64,000 bases of DNA from Wielerella bovis (GTDB lineage: Bacteria; Pseudomonadota; Gammaproteobacteria; Burkholderiales; Neisseriaceae), in NCBI RefSeq assembly GCF_022354465.1, contig NZ_CP092361.1:124001-188000 (forward strand), read 5' to 3'. The notes below the pieces were generated by a model. The model was not told the DNA's origin. It worked only from the letters and a program-made list of their open reading frames with translations, and ran no database searches. Positions 50,269 through 59,717 of this stretch are shown piece after piece. Each line of letters begins with the position of its first letter. Positions within the stretch are counted from its first letter, which is position 1. Position numbers and translations under genes: made by a program.

Positions 50269-51243
50269 ATGCTGACCGCCATTCCCTATTTTCAACAACA
50301 TTTGGAACACGATTTAAACCGAGTAAATGCGGTTGTGAATCAAGCCGTGCAATCGGATGTTGCGCTAATTTCCCAAATTGGCACTTACATTATTGGCGCA
50401 GGCGGCAAACGTTTACGCCCCATTTTGACTATTTTGTCGGGAAAATGCTTGGGCTACGATGATGACAAGCTCTATTCATTGGCGGCGATGGTGGAATTTA
50501 TCCACACTTCCACGCTGCTACACGACGATGTGGTGGACGAAAGCGAATTGCGACGCGGCAGAAAAACCGCCAACAATCTGTTTGGCAATGCGGCGGCGGT
50601 GTTGGTAGGCGACTTTTTGTACACACGCGCATTTCAACTTATGGTGGGTTCAGGCAGCCTGAAAATCTTGGAAGTAATGGCAGACGCGACCAACATCATT
50701 GCCGAAGGCGAAGTGATGCAGCTGATGAACATTGGCAATGTGGACATCACCGAAGCACAATATCTGCAAGTCATTCAATACAAAACCGCGAAATTGTTTG
50801 AAGCTGCCGCGCAAGTGGGCGCAATCTTGGCAGGTGCCACGCCCGAACAAGAACGCGCATTAAAAGATTTCGGCATGTATATGGGTACGGCATTTCAGAT
50901 TATTGATGATGTGCTGGACTATTCAGGCAGCGTGGAACAAATCGGCAAAAATGTGGGCGATGATTTGGCAGAAGGCAAACCCACTTTGCCACTCATTTAT
51001 TTGATGCAGCAGGGTTCAGAGCAAGCCGCGCAAGACGTGCGTACCGCCTTACAAAATGCCGACCGCGAATATTTCAGCAAAATTCATCAACACGTTACTC
51101 AATCCGATGCGTTAAATTATTGCATGAAACAAGCGCAACAAGCGGTAGATAAAGCAATAGGCAGCCTGAAAGCATTACCCAACAATGAAATTACCCAAAC
51201 TATGCAACAAATGGCACAAAAATCCATAGAAAGAGCAGCCTGA
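50269..51243 (+). CDS. ispB: Octaprenyl (polyprenyl) diphosphate synthase
   Basis: A 324-residue long-chain trans-prenyltransferase that makes the ubiquinone side chain. The first Asp-rich motif is [15 protein letters not shown] near residue 84, the second [10 protein letters not shown] near 212, with GGKRLRPIL at 45. Long-chain synthases are about 320 residues. One internal DUS is translated as SGSLKILE. It lies 2 bp ahead of the DUF441 gene (operon). Confidence 0.96.
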   Translation: MLTAIPYFQQHLEHDLNRVNAVVNQAVQSDVALISQIGTYIIGAGGKRLRPILTILSGKCLGYDDDKLYSLAAMVEFIHTSTLLHDDVVDESELRRGRKTANNLFGNAAAVLVGDFLYTRAFQLMVGSGSLKILEVMADATNIIAEGEVMQLMNIGNVDITEAQYLQVIQYKTAKLFEAAAQVGAILAGATPEQERALKDFGMYMGTAFQIIDDVLDYSGSVEQIGKNVGDDLAEGKPTLPLIYLMQQGSEQAAQDVRTALQNADREYFSKIHQHVTQSDALNYCMKQAQQAVDKAIGSLKALPNNEITQTMQQMAQKSIERAA

Positions 51244-51245
51244 AA

Positions 51246-51692
51246 ATGAGCGTTAATCCCATCGCCTTATTTTTAGTCATGTTAATTTTATTGGGCGTAT
51301 TGAGCAATAATGGCGCGATTACTCTATCAGCAACCATTTTGCTATTAATACAACAAACCATGTTGGCAAAATACCTCCCAATTTTAGATAAATATGCACT
51401 TAATGCAGGGATTGTATTATTAATGATTGGTGTACTCAGTCCAATTGTTTCAGGTAAAACAAAATTGCCAGAATTATCCACTTTTCTCAACGTTAAAATG
51501 ATGGCAGCCGTCATCATTGGTATAGGGGTGGCATGGATAGCAGGGCGGGGAGTGCCATTGATGAGTACCCAGCCACTTTTAGTAGTAGGCTTGTTGATTG
51601 GTACAATCATAGGCGTTGCATTTTTAGGTGGCATTCCCGTAGGTCCACTCATTGCCGCAGGTATTTTGTCGTTATTAATTGAAAAAGTTTAA
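51246..51692 (+). CDS. DUF441 (UPF0756) membrane protein
   Basis: A 148-residue protein of the DUF441 family with about four membrane segments (5-25, 42-65, 82-100, 113-140; for example [19 protein letters not shown] and [25 protein letters not shown]). Function unknown. The ATG is 2 bp after the ispB stop, so the two are co-transcribed. Confidence 0.85.
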   Translation: MSVNPIALFLVMLILLGVLSNNGAITLSATILLLIQQTMLAKYLPILDKYALNAGIVLLMIGVLSPIVSGKTKLPELSTFLNVKMMAAVIIGIGVAWIAGRGVPLMSTQPLLVVGLLIGTIIGVAFLGGIPVGPLIAAGILSLLIEKV

Positions 51693-51730
51693 GAATCTGT
51701 ATTCACTATATAATGAATACAAATGAATAT

Positions 51731-51802
51731 CTCGCCATAGTTCAACGGATAGAACGCATGCCTCCTAAGCGTGAAATACAGGTTCGACTCCTGTTGGCGG
51801 GG
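51731..51802 (+). tRNA. tRNA-Arg (CCT)
   Basis: A 72-nt cloverleaf without encoded CCA. The acceptor CTCGCCA pairs with TGGCGGG (one G-U). The anticodon loop CTCCTAA between CATGC and GCGTG gives anticodon CCT, reading AGG. T loop TTCGACT. Short variable loop. Confidence 0.9.
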
Positions 51803-51805
51803 CAA

Positions 51806-51855
51806 AATAAAGAAAATGCAGCCTGAAAATGTTTTCAGGCTGCATTTTCTTTATT
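51806..51855. terminator. Long DUS palindrome, terminator between two tRNA genes
   Basis: AATAAAGAAAATGCAGCCTG (plus AAAA) and its exact inverse form a stem of over 20 bp with a 2-base loop between convergent tRNA-Arg and tRNA-Ser. Confidence 0.85.
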
Positions 51856-51946
51856 TGGCAGAGAGGAAGGGATTCGAACCCTCGATACGCTATTCACGTA
51901 TACACGCTTTCCAGGCGTGCGACTTAAACCACTCATCCACCTCTCT
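51856..51946 (-). tRNA. tRNA-Ser (GGA)
   Basis: A 91-nt class II tRNA with long variable arm and encoded CCA. Acceptor AGAGAGG pairs with CCTCTCT. Anticodon loop CTGGAAA between ACGC/GCGT stems gives GGA, reading UCC/UCU. T loop GTTCGAATC. Confidence 0.95.
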
Positions 51947-52098
51947 AAAAATAGGGATAGCAATTTGAATTGCGTATTTTAGCGTTTTTTTACCCCAAAG
52001 CGCAAATTATCTTGTAAAAATATTAGTAGTATACGAAATTGAAAAAGGAAATATTGTATTATCAAATTGTTTTTAAAATATAATTTATGCATTTTGCC

Positions 52099-52192
52099 TA
52101 TAGTTGTTTCAAATTAACACGGCAGGGAAACAACACCACAGCGTACACGGCGGTCACTGTCTCCTTACTCTGATTTAAATTAAATCCACTAT
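52099..52192. repeat. Hybrid Correia-like MITE (one end of each type)
   Basis: The left end TATAGTTGTTTCAAATTAA is of the TAGTCG type; the right end TTTAAATTAAATCCACTATA is of the TAGTGG type. The core is shortened and diverged. Confidence 0.65.
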
Positions 52193-52197
52193 ATCAT

Positions 52198-52240
52198 AAA
52201 AAACACGCAAATAATAAATTATTATTTGCGTGTTTTTTTT
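52198..52240. terminator. Bidirectional terminator palindrome
   Basis: AAAAACACGCAAATAATA and TATTATTTGCGTGTTTTT (18-bp arms, A-T-rich tip) with T-runs on both sides. Confidence 0.85.
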
Positions 52241-52284
52241 AATTTTTCATCTGCATAGGCAGCCTGAAAACTAATTTATGTGAT

Positions 52285-53601
52285 TTATGCGTTCAAATTT
52301 TGTCCTTGTTTGGTTTGAATACGCAATGTGAAGAATGCAGCTAAACCAAGTAGAACACCTGCAAACATCATAGCATTCGTTGGATTAGCACCCAAAACAT
52401 AATTGAATATTGAACCAAATGTTACGGTTTGAATCAACATCGGTATCACAATCATCATGTTAATTACACCCATGTACACGCCATAGCGTTCTTTGGGAAT
52501 TTCGGCGGTGGCAATCAAGAATGGTACGCCCATAATAGATGCCCATGCAATACCAAAACCAATCATTGGGACAAACAGCAAGTATTTATCGGTAATGTGT
52601 GGGAACACCAGCAAAGCAATCGCTGCCAATGAAACGGCACCTGCGTGTACTACTTTGGCTGGATATTTTCTCGCTAATGTCATCAAGCCAAATGCGGAAA
52701 TAAAGGTTACAACGTTGTACCAGCCATTTACCCAACCTGTCCAACCAACGGCTTGGGCGAATAATTCTTTATTTTCTGGTGTGGCATTCCAAACAGATTT
52801 GGCGATACTTGGTGTAACAAATTGCCAGTAAATAAACAATGCGTACCATTGAAACAAATAGACAACAGCTAATTGGCGCAAGGCTTTTGGCATATCTTTA
52901 ATGGCATCAAAGATGTCTTTAATAGCAACACCCAAACCGCGTGGTTTTGCGCGTAATGCAGCAAGTTCTGCATCAGTTGGACGATGTTCTGTGGTAGAAA
53001 ATACGGAAATCAACACAGTACCAATAGAACAGAATGCACCAATATAGAATGAACCATATACCCAGTAAGGAATACCTGCGGCTGATTCACCTGTAATCAG
53101 ATGTTGGAAAATAGGTAGTGAAACATTTGCTAGTGTAATACCCAAACCTGTGAATACCGATTGCATCAAAAAGCCTGTACCTTGTTGTTTTTCAGGCAGC
53201 GTATCAGCGATAAATGCACGATAGGGTTCCATCGCGGTGTTGTTGCTGATGTCTAGCAACCATAACATTAATACTGCCATCCACAGCGCGGTAACATGTG
53301 GGAAGAAGAATAAACAAATGGAGCAACCAATCGCACCAATCAGGAAATAAGGACGACGGCGACCTAAACCATTGACCCATGTTCGGTCAGATAATGCACC
53401 AATAATGGGTTGAACAATCAAGCCTGTTACTGGACCTGCCATATTCAGTAAGGGGAGACTGCCGTAGTCTGCACCTAAAAAACTGTAAATTGGATTAATC
53501 GCGGTTTGTTGAAGACCAAAGCTGTATTGAATCCCGAAGAACCCGAAATTCATCAGAATAATCTGTCGAAAAGTCATCATTAACTGCTGTTGCTGTGTCA
53601 T
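52285..53601 (-). CDS. MFS sugar permease (SLC45/GPH-like sugar:H+ symporter)
   Basis: A 438-residue inner-membrane transporter with 12 predicted membrane segments. It starts QIILMNFGFFGIQYSFGLQQ and carries the loop 2-3 motif SDRTWVNGLGRRRPYFLIG typical of disaccharide and sucrose symporters of the SLC45-like branch, plus DISNNTAMEPYRAFIAD in helix 4. I infer uptake of a glucoside such as maltose or sucrose, coupled to protons. Substrate cannot be told from sequence alone. The ATG at 53601 follows AGGAGCTTAAAATC. It is directly downstream of the LacI regulator with an operator-like palindrome between them. Confidence 0.85.
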   Translation of the reverse strand: MTQQQQLMMTFRQIILMNFGFFGIQYSFGLQQTAINPIYSFLGADYGSLPLLNMAGPVTGLIVQPIIGALSDRTWVNGLGRRRPYFLIGAIGCSICLFFFPHVTALWMAVLMLWLLDISNNTAMEPYRAFIADTLPEKQQGTGFLMQSVFTGLGITLANVSLPIFQHLITGESAAGIPYWVYGSFYIGAFCSIGTVLISVFSTTEHRPTDAELAALRAKPRGLGVAIKDIFDAIKDMPKALRQLAVVYLFQWYALFIYWQFVTPSIAKSVWNATPENKELFAQAVGWTGWVNGWYNVVTFISAFGLMTLARKYPAKVVHAGAVSLAAIALLVFPHITDKYLLFVPMIGFGIAWASIMGVPFLIATAEIPKERYGVYMGVINMMIVIPMLIQTVTFGSIFNYVLGANPTNAMMFAGVLLGLAAFFTLRIQTKQGQNLNA

Positions 53602-53719
53602 GATTTTAAGCTCCTAAACATTTATGAGGGGATAAATTTTATTTTTCAGGCTGCCTATGTTTATGGGTAGCTGAAATAGGCAGCCTGAAAAATATTTTCT
53701 CCTGCGAAACAAAAGTAGC

Positions 53720-53737
53720 TTGGATACTGGTATCCAA
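53720..53737. promoter_or_regulatory. Operator-like palindrome ahead of the permease
   Basis: TTGGATACTGGTATCCAA has perfect 8-bp arms (TTGGATAC/GTATCCAA) around TG. It lies about 120 bp upstream of the permease start and near the 3' end of the LacI gene. Size and centre fit a LacI-family operator; the arms differ from the other palindrome at 54875, so a second regulator is possible. Confidence 0.6.
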
Positions 53738-53790
53738 TTCTGCTTATTTTCAGATTAGCCATTCAGTTTCACAGAAAATCTTTATTTACA

Positions 53791-54846
53791 TTAGGGTAAT
53801 ATTGCTCGCGTTAATACAGATTCACGCCATGCTACTTCGCCCATTATGCGTTCGGCTTGTAAAGGCATATTTTCAGGCTGCTTGTTGTGGATAAGTTGCA
53901 ATAATAATTCCGCCGCCCGTTTGCCCATTTTGACATAAGGTAATTCCACCGTTGTCAGTGCGGGATAGAGCGTTTCCGCAATTTGACGATGGTCATCAAA
54001 TCCTGCGATTGACATTTCTTCGGGGATTTTTACCCCCTGTACTCGCAACATACCATACACACGCATCGCCATTTCATCGTTCCCACAACAAATAACCGTT
54101 GGTTTTTCAGGCTGCCTCATGATGTAATTTAATGCAGCCCATAAATCATCAATTTTATTGCTACGGTCTGTGTAGCCTGTGGCAATGAGTGCATTATCCA
54201 CAACCAAACCTGCATTCCACAAAGCGGCTCGATAACCTTGTAAGCGTTGTTGTGTCGCTACAATATGAGTAGGCAACGTGATATACGCAATACGCTGGTG
54301 CCCATGCGCAATCAATCGTTCAGTTAATCTGCGCTGATTATTTTCATCATCGGGTAAAATCGCTGGCGTTCCTGCATCATCAAAACAATTCAACAACACC
54401 ACAGGACAATTTGGCTGAAAGGGTAACCGAATTTTTTGATGCGACTCCGACACACAAATCATTCCTTCAGCACGATATTGCTGAAATTGGCGTATCAAAT
54501 CGGGAACACGTTTACTATCGCCACCACAATCGGCAATCATCAACGTTTTACCCATTTGCGCTGCAATTTGTTGCGCACCTTGCGTCAAAAACATTTCGGG
54601 CAAGCCACCGTGTACATCAGTTTGCTGCATATTCTCATCTGCAACACCCATAATGACACCAATTAAACCCGACCTTTGCGAACGTAATGCGCGAGCAGCG
54701 CTAGACGGAATGTAACCCAATGTTTGTATTGCCTGCTCTACCGCTTCACGCGTGGTTTCTTTCACAGGCACGTCATTGTTCAATACGCGGCTAACTGTTT
54801 TGGGCGAAACACCTGCAAGGCGGGCAACGTCATAAATAGTAGTCAT
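53791..54846 (-). CDS. LacI-family transcriptional repressor
   Basis: A 351-residue regulator. The N-terminal HTH is TTIYDVARLAGVSPKTVSRV with the hinge helix SSAARALRSQRSG, followed by a periplasmic-binding-type sugar domain (LIGVIMGVADENMQQTDV, then NDEMAMRVYGML and IAGFDDHRQIAETLYPALTTVELP). The start is ATG 54846 by homology; the frame extends 15 codons further. It likely represses itself and the permease downstream. Effector not deducible. Confidence 0.93.
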   Translation of the reverse strand: MTTIYDVARLAGVSPKTVSRVLNNDVPVKETTREAVEQAIQTLGYIPSSAARALRSQRSGLIGVIMGVADENMQQTDVHGGLPEMFLTQGAQQIAAQMGKTLMIADCGGDSKRVPDLIRQFQQYRAEGMICVSESHQKIRLPFQPNCPVVLLNCFDDAGTPAILPDDENNQRRLTERLIAHGHQRIAYITLPTHIVATQQRLQGYRAALWNAGLVVDNALIATGYTDRSNKIDDLWAALNYIMRQPEKPTVICCGNDEMAMRVYGMLRVQGVKIPEEMSIAGFDDHRQIAETLYPALTTVELPYVKMGKRAAELLLQLIHNKQPENMPLQAERIMGEVAWRESVLTRAILP

Positions 54847-54874
54847 ATCAAACAAATATTTTGGTTGCACATAA

Positions 54875-54902
54875 AATGACATCGGTGTCATTTTTTATGA
54901 CA
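54875..54902. promoter_or_regulatory. Operator-like palindromes ahead of the LacI gene
   Basis: AATGACATCGGTGTCATT (arms AATGACA/TGTCATT, central CG) overlaps a second inverted repeat TGTCAT-TTTTT-ATGACA. They start 29 bp upstream of the repressor start, a position suited to autorepression. Confidence 0.6.
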
Positions 54903-54952
54903 TTGTAAAATAGCCATACATAAAGTACAAGTAAAATTTCTGTGGAAAAACA

Positions 54953-54988
54953 AAAATGCAGCCTGAAACGGTTTTCAGGCTGCATTTT
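54953..54988. terminator. DUS inverted-pair hairpin at the gap 3' end
   Basis: AAAATGCAGCCTGAAAC and its inverse GTTTTCAGGCTGCATTTT form a strong stem with almost no loop. Confidence 0.8.
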
Positions 54989-55002
54989 ATATAAAAAATT
55001 AA

Positions 55003-56007
55003 TTAAATTTTTTCAGCAAAATATTTCAATACGCGTACCAACTGCGCAGTATAAGACATTTCATTGTCATACCAAGCAACGGTTTTAACTAGTTGGTTTT
55101 CGCCAACAGTTTGTACACGAGTTTGTGTTGCATCAAACAAAGAACCAAAGCTCATGCCAATTACGTCAGAAGACACAATTTCATCTTCAGTGTAACCAAA
55201 AGATTCATTTGCCGCAGCTTTCATAGCAGCATTCACTTCTTCTTTGCTAACTTTTTTCTCTAAAATGCACACCAATTCAGTCAAAGAGCCTGTTGGCACA
55301 GGAACACGTTGTGCAGTACCGTCCAATTTGCCATTTAATTCAGGAATTACCAAACCAATCGCTTTAGCTGCACCAGTGCTATTTGGCACAATATTTGCCG
55401 CAGCAGCACGCGCACGACGTTTATCACCTTTGCGATGTGGAGCATCCAATGTATTTTGGTCGCCTGTGTAGCCGTGAATAGTTGTCATCAAACCTTGTAC
55501 CACGCCAAATTGTTTTTGCAACACAGCTGCCATAGGTGCCAAACAGTTGGTGGTGCAAGATGCAGCAGAAATAACTGTTTCACTGCCGTCCAAAATGTCA
55601 TGGTTCACATTGAATACAACGGTTTTCACATCGTTGCCACCTGGGGCAGAAATCACCACTTTACGCGCGCCCGCACGAATGTGCGCTTGGCATTTTTCAT
55701 TGCTGGTAAAGAAACCAGTACATTCCAATACCACATCAACACCCAAATCTTTCCAAGGCAATTCTTCTGGATTTGGGTTAGCAAATACTTTGATTTCTTT
55801 GCCATTAACAATCATCGCATCATCTTTTAATTCTACTGAACCGTCAAAACGACCTTGCGTGGTGTCATATTTAAACAAATGCACCAGCATATCAGCAGGA
55901 GTTAAATCGTTTACTGCAACCACTTCAATACCTTGTGTTTGCAAAATACGACGCAATGCCAAGCGACCAATACGACCGAAGCCATTAATTGCAACTTTAA
56001 CGCTCAT
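55003..56007 (-). CDS. gap: Glyceraldehyde-3-phosphate dehydrogenase
   Basis: A 334-residue glycolytic enzyme that oxidises glyceraldehyde-3-phosphate with NAD+ (or, in neisserial GapB-type forms, NADP+). N-terminal [17 protein letters not shown], catalytic Cys151 in [26 protein letters not shown] and the conserved WYDNEMSY end are all present. I chose the ATG at 56007 (AAGGAAAATAAC upstream), a few codons inside a longer frame. Residue 33-34 (VNDL) suggests NAD+ preference. It is a single gene next to, but not in, the sugar-permease operon. Confidence 0.96.
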   Translation of the reverse strand: MSVKVAINGFGRIGRLALRRILQTQGIEVVAVNDLTPADMLVHLFKYDTTQGRFDGSVELKDDAMIVNGKEIKVFANPNPEELPWKDLGVDVVLECTGFFTSNEKCQAHIRAGARKVVISAPGGNDVKTVVFNVNHDILDGSETVISAASCTTNCLAPMAAVLQKQFGVVQGLMTTIHGYTGDQNTLDAPHRKGDKRRARAAAANIVPNSTGAAKAIGLVIPELNGKLDGTAQRVPVPTGSLTELVCILEKKVSKEEVNAAMKAAANESFGYTEDEIVSSDVIGMSFGSLFDATQTRVQTVGENQLVKTVAWYDNEMSYTAQLVRVLKYFAEKI

Positions 56008-56654
56008 GTTATTTTCCTTCATGTTGTTAGAGGGGTTTGGACAAAATACCTTTTTATTTTACTGCACTTTTGCGGTACTGTGTTGTTATTTTGGATACTC
56101 AAACTTATGTAAAATGTATTCAGGCAGCCTGAAAACTCGTAGGTAGTATACAAAAATCTGACAAATTTTAAATAAAAATAAATAGTTGTTAAATTTAGAA
56201 AATGTCAGCTTTTTGTATTTGACCGACAATTTTGAGTTTTGAAAAAATTGCAAACTATTTTTGTTGCAAAATAACATACGCAATAAATAAAAAAACAAAA
56301 TATTAAAATATAAAAAGATGATTTTTATGATGCTACTACTATTTTGTGGATAAGTATACTAAATTTTTGAAAAATAATAGAGATAATGTGTGATTGTTTT
56401 TGTGATTGTTTCCCATAAGAAAAAAAGAATAATTGTGGATAAAAAGGCAGCCTGAAATATATTTTGTGGATAAATTAGCGTTATCACGATTGTATCGTTG
56501 TTTTAAATAGAAATAGCACATCAATGAACTAGCAAAGCGATATTATTTTTATTTAAAACGACTATAAATTGACTTAAACATACTTTCAGGCAGCCTGAAA
56601 ACCTGTATAGTTCGCTTAAATTTTATTTTCAGGCTGCATTTAGGATAAAAAACG
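56008..56654. other. Long AT-rich intergenic region gap / lpxC with three DnaA-box-like sites
   Basis: A 647-bp gap between divergent genes. Three TTATCCACA 9-mers, all in the TGTGGATAA orientation, lie at 56345, 56434 and 56465 (within 130 bp), in AT-rich DNA. Several DUS copies, and a MITE end (AAAACGACTATA at about 56559) are also seen. No gene is evident. Confidence 0.55.
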
Positions 56655-57581
56655 ATGAAACAAAGAACTCTGAAACAAATAGTAACTGCCACAGGCGTAG
56701 GCTTGCATTCAGGTGAACGCGTGGCTTTGACATTGCATCCTGCTGAGGAAAACACAGGCATTCAATTTCGCCGCACCGATTTATCAGGCGAACAAGGCGA
56801 AATCATCAAACTGTCGCCCTATTTGATTAACGACACTCGCCTATCTTCCACCGTGGTTACCGAACACGGTACACGCGTGGGTACGATTGAACACATTATG
56901 TCGGCATTGGCAGCGTATGGTGTGGATAACGCACTGATTGAATTGAATGCGCCCGAAATCCCAATTATGGACGGTTCCAGTTTGCCATTTATCTTTTTAT
57001 TGCAAGATGCGGGTATTGTGGAACAAAATGCGCCCAAACGTTTCTTGCGAATTTTAAAAGAAGTGGAAGTCAAAGAGCCAAGCAAATGGGTCAAATTTAT
57101 GCCTTACGATGGCTTTAAAGTGGGCTTGACCATTGAGTTTGACCATCCTGTTTTTAACCGTAGTTCGCCGCGTTTTGAGATTGATTTTGCAGGAAAATCT
57201 TACGTTGAAGAAATTGCTCGCGCCCGCACATTTGGTTTTATGCAAGAAGTGGAATTGATGCGCTCAAATAATTTAGGTTTGGGTGGGAATTTGTCCAATG
57301 CGATTGTGATTGATGATACCGATGTGCTCAATCCCGAAGGTTTGCGCTATCCCGATGAATTTGTGCGCCACAAAATTTTGGATGCGATTGGCGATTTGTA
57401 TATTGTTGGGCATCCGATTATTGGCGCATTTGAAGGTTATAAATCGGGGCACGCTATTAATAATGCCTTGTTGCGTGCGGTTTTGGCAGATGAAAGTAGT
57501 TATGAATGGGTAGAATTTGGCGAAGATGATGAAACGTTGCCAAATGCGTTTTTCGGTGTGGATACTTTACGCGCTGCGTAA
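56655..57581 (+). CDS. lpxC: UDP-3-O-acyl-N-acetylglucosamine deacetylase
   Basis: A 308-residue zinc enzyme for the committed step of lipid A synthesis. N-terminal TLKQIVTATGVGLHSGERV, zinc ligand His80 in GTIEHIMSALAA, and the HKILDAIGDL stretch that supplies the second His and the Asp are all present, as is the active-site region ELNAPEIPIMDGSS. Length is typical (about 305). TAGGATAAAAACG precedes the ATG. It is transcribed alone with a DUS terminator. Confidence 0.97.
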   Translation: MKQRTLKQIVTATGVGLHSGERVALTLHPAEENTGIQFRRTDLSGEQGEIIKLSPYLINDTRLSSTVVTEHGTRVGTIEHIMSALAAYGVDNALIELNAPEIPIMDGSSLPFIFLLQDAGIVEQNAPKRFLRILKEVEVKEPSKWVKFMPYDGFKVGLTIEFDHPVFNRSSPRFEIDFAGKSYVEEIARARTFGFMQEVELMRSNNLGLGGNLSNAIVIDDTDVLNPEGLRYPDEFVRHKILDAIGDLYIVGHPIIGAFEGYKSGHAINNALLRAVLADESSYEWVEFGEDDETLPNAFFGVDTLRAA

Positions 57582-57595
57582 TTATCCTAAGTAAC

Positions 57596-57645
57596 AAAAG
57601 GCAGCCTGAAAACATGTTATTCACAGTTTTCAGGCTGCCTTTTTA
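57596..57645. terminator. DUS inverted-pair hairpin after lpxC
   Basis: AAAAGGCAGCCTGAAAAC and GTTTTCAGGCTGCCTTTTT pair around a 14-base loop, 15 bp past the lpxC stop. Confidence 0.8.
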
Positions 57646-58130
57646 TTTAAGTTATACCATATATTTTTAATATAAAACAACGTTTTACTCCCTTATTCAC
57701 AAAGTTATACACAATTTTAACCAACTATAATAGATTTGTATTTCGCAAAATAATCTGTCAAAGGTATAGATTCTGTAAAGGTTTGTTATTTTATCAAATT
57801 TATTCAATTATTCTTTATTTTAATTTTAAGTTGATTAAATTGTCAAAAAAACAACTTAAAATTGGATTTATGTCAAAAAATATGCATAAATTGAAATTTA
57901 ATGGTGCTTGAATTGATTTGTATCAAAAAAATAATGTAAAAAAATGATAATGTTCATTTCATAAATGTTGGGTACATGCTATGTGTTTTTTAGCATTTTT
58001 TTAGAAAGCTACTCGATATTTGTGTTCTTTAAAATAATTCATTTGATTATTAGACTTCCTATTAAACGTTAAACTGGTTTAGAAATAAATCAATGGTTTG
58101 ATAGGCGGTTTATTCATTTTGGAGATTGTC
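57646..58130. promoter_or_regulatory. Long AT-rich upstream region of the phosphate-ester antiporter
   Basis: A region of about 485 bp without genes, containing an FNR box (separate entry) and the RBS GGAGATTGTC before the ATG at 58131. No riboswitch or second gene is evident. Confidence 0.6.
57913..57926. promoter_or_regulatory. Perfect FNR/ANR box
   Basis: TTGATTTGTATCAA matches the FNR consensus TTGAT-N4-ATCAA exactly. A -10-like GATAAT lies 20 bp downstream (57946-57951), near the spacing expected for a class II FNR-activated promoter. It is about 205 bp upstream of the antiporter start. Confidence 0.7.
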
Positions 58131-59489
58131 ATGTTGTCATTTTTAGCTTCAAAACCTGGAAAACCTGTTCCTGATGCCGAAGTGCTTCAACGGTATAACC
58201 GCTTACGTTGGCAAGCCTTATTTGGAATTTTCATTGGTTACGCGGCGTACTATATTCTGCGTAATAACTTTTTATTATCCTCTCCTGACTTAATCCGTGA
58301 TTTTGGTTTTACCAAAAAAGATATTGGTTTTGTATCAGGCACAATGTTAATTGTGTATGGTGTTGGTAAGGGGGTTATGTCGGCATTGGCAGATAAATCT
58401 AATCCAAAACATTTTATGATTTTTGGTCTAGTGATGTCTGCATTAGTCAATTTGATGATGGGGTTTACTACTGCATTTTGGATTTTTTTCTGCTTGTGCA
58501 TGCTTAATGGTATTTTTCAAGGCATGGGTGCAGGTCCTGCTTATGTTGTATTGGCAAGTTGGTTTCCTCGTAAATCGCGTGGTGTAACAACCGCTGTATT
58601 CAATATTTCGCATAATGTGGGTGGTGGTCTGGTTGCTCCAATTGCAGGTGGTGCGGTTGCTTGGTTAGGAGAAACACATTGGCAAGCAGCACACTTTGTT
58701 GTACCTGCGGCAATTGCGGCAATTGTGGCAGCAATTTTCTTCATTTTTGGTGCAGGACGTACTTATAATGAAGGCTTGCCACCAATGAATCAAATTCTAA
58801 ATAATGCGGATGAAGAATTAATTGCAACCAAGCAAGAAAACGTGGATATGAGTACTTGGGAAATTTTCCGCGAATATATTATGAAAGATATTAACGTATG
58901 GTTTGTATCATTTATTGATGTATTCACTTATATGATTCGCTTTGGTGTTTTGACTTGGTTGCCATTATATTTACTGGAAACAAAAGGCTTTTCCAAAAAA
59001 GATATGCATATTGCATTTGCGATTTTTGAGTGGGCTGCCATTCCATCCACATTATTAGCAGGCTGGGTAACAGATACTTACTTCAAAGGTAAACGGATGC
59101 CATTGTCTATGATTACATTAGTGGGTGTAGGTTTATCTATCTTGCTCTACCGTAATGGAACGAGCTTGACTACTGTAACCATTGGTGCAGGTCTGGTAGG
59201 TTGTTTGATTTATGTACCGATGTTCTTATCATCACTACAAACAATTGAATTAGTACCATCATTTGCGGCAGGTTCTGCGACTGGTTTACGCGGTTTGTTA
59301 AGCTATGTATTGGGTAGTGCAGGTGGTACAGCATTATTCGGTATTTTGGCAGACAGATTTGGTTGGGATGCTGGCTTTTATTTATTATTGTTCGCTGTAG
59401 TGGGTTGTATTTTCTGCTGTGCGATGGTGCATCGTGGTGTGCTTAAATTAGAAGCGAAGAAATTAGCTGCAGCACAAAATAATCAATAA
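58131..59489 (+). CDS. Organophosphate:phosphate antiporter (UhpT/GlpT-like MFS)
   Basis: A 452-residue inner-membrane transporter that exchanges phosphate for a sugar phosphate or glycerol-3-phosphate. It has 12 membrane segments, RYNRLRWQALFGIFIGYAAYYILR (quoted as RYNRLRWQALF and GYAAYYILRNNF) at the N-terminus, the family segment GMGAGPAYVVLASWFPRKSRG, and conserved Arg residues in helices 1 and 7 (MIRFGVLTWLPLYL). UhpT-like substrates are more likely than GlpT, but I cannot decide. ATG 58131 by RBS; the frame runs 11 codons further. It is alone, with a long regulatory region. Confidence 0.88.
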   Translation: MLSFLASKPGKPVPDAEVLQRYNRLRWQALFGIFIGYAAYYILRNNFLLSSPDLIRDFGFTKKDIGFVSGTMLIVYGVGKGVMSALADKSNPKHFMIFGLVMSALVNLMMGFTTAFWIFFCLCMLNGIFQGMGAGPAYVVLASWFPRKSRGVTTAVFNISHNVGGGLVAPIAGGAVAWLGETHWQAAHFVVPAAIAAIVAAIFFIFGAGRTYNEGLPPMNQILNNADEELIATKQENVDMSTWEIFREYIMKDINVWFVSFIDVFTYMIRFGVLTWLPLYLLETKGFSKKDMHIAFAIFEWAAIPSTLLAGWVTDTYFKGKRMPLSMITLVGVGLSILLYRNGTSLTTVTIGAGLVGCLIYVPMFLSSLQTIELVPSFAAGSATGLRGLLSYVLGSAGGTALFGILADRFGWDAGFYLLLFAVVGCIFCCAMVHRGVLKLEAKKLAAAQNNQ

Positions 59490-59502
59490 AAAATACAATA
59501 TA

Positions 59503-59538
59503 ATGCAGCCTGAAAAAAGTTTCAGGCTGCTTTTTTTA
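59503..59538. terminator. DUS-variant hairpin
   Basis: AATGCAGCCTGAAAA and TTTCAGGCTGC plus a T7 run, directly after the antiporter gene. Confidence 0.8.
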
Positions 59539-59717
59539 TAGTTAGATTAAAGGTTTCAGACTGAAATCTTTACAAAATTCAAAATTATAGGTCAGCTTTT
59601 TGAATCTGGCATTTCTTATATTTCACAATAATTGTTTTTATGTAGAAACTGTTGGATGCAAGTATCTAATCTACAAATTTTCAGGCTGCCTGAATACATT
59701 TTGCAAAATGTTTCAAA

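Larger units (their letters stand above)
51947..52284. other. Intergenic region tRNA-Ser / sugar permease
   Basis: Holds a hybrid MITE (52099-52192), a perfect terminator palindrome (52198-52240) and a DUS. The AT-rich stretch around 52010-52095 may contain the tRNA-Ser promoter. No gene is seen. Confidence 0.6.

Noticed and set aside
57646-58130. Fur box near 57940-57965
   Set aside because: Only a partial match to the 19-bp consensus; the FNR box is much clearer.
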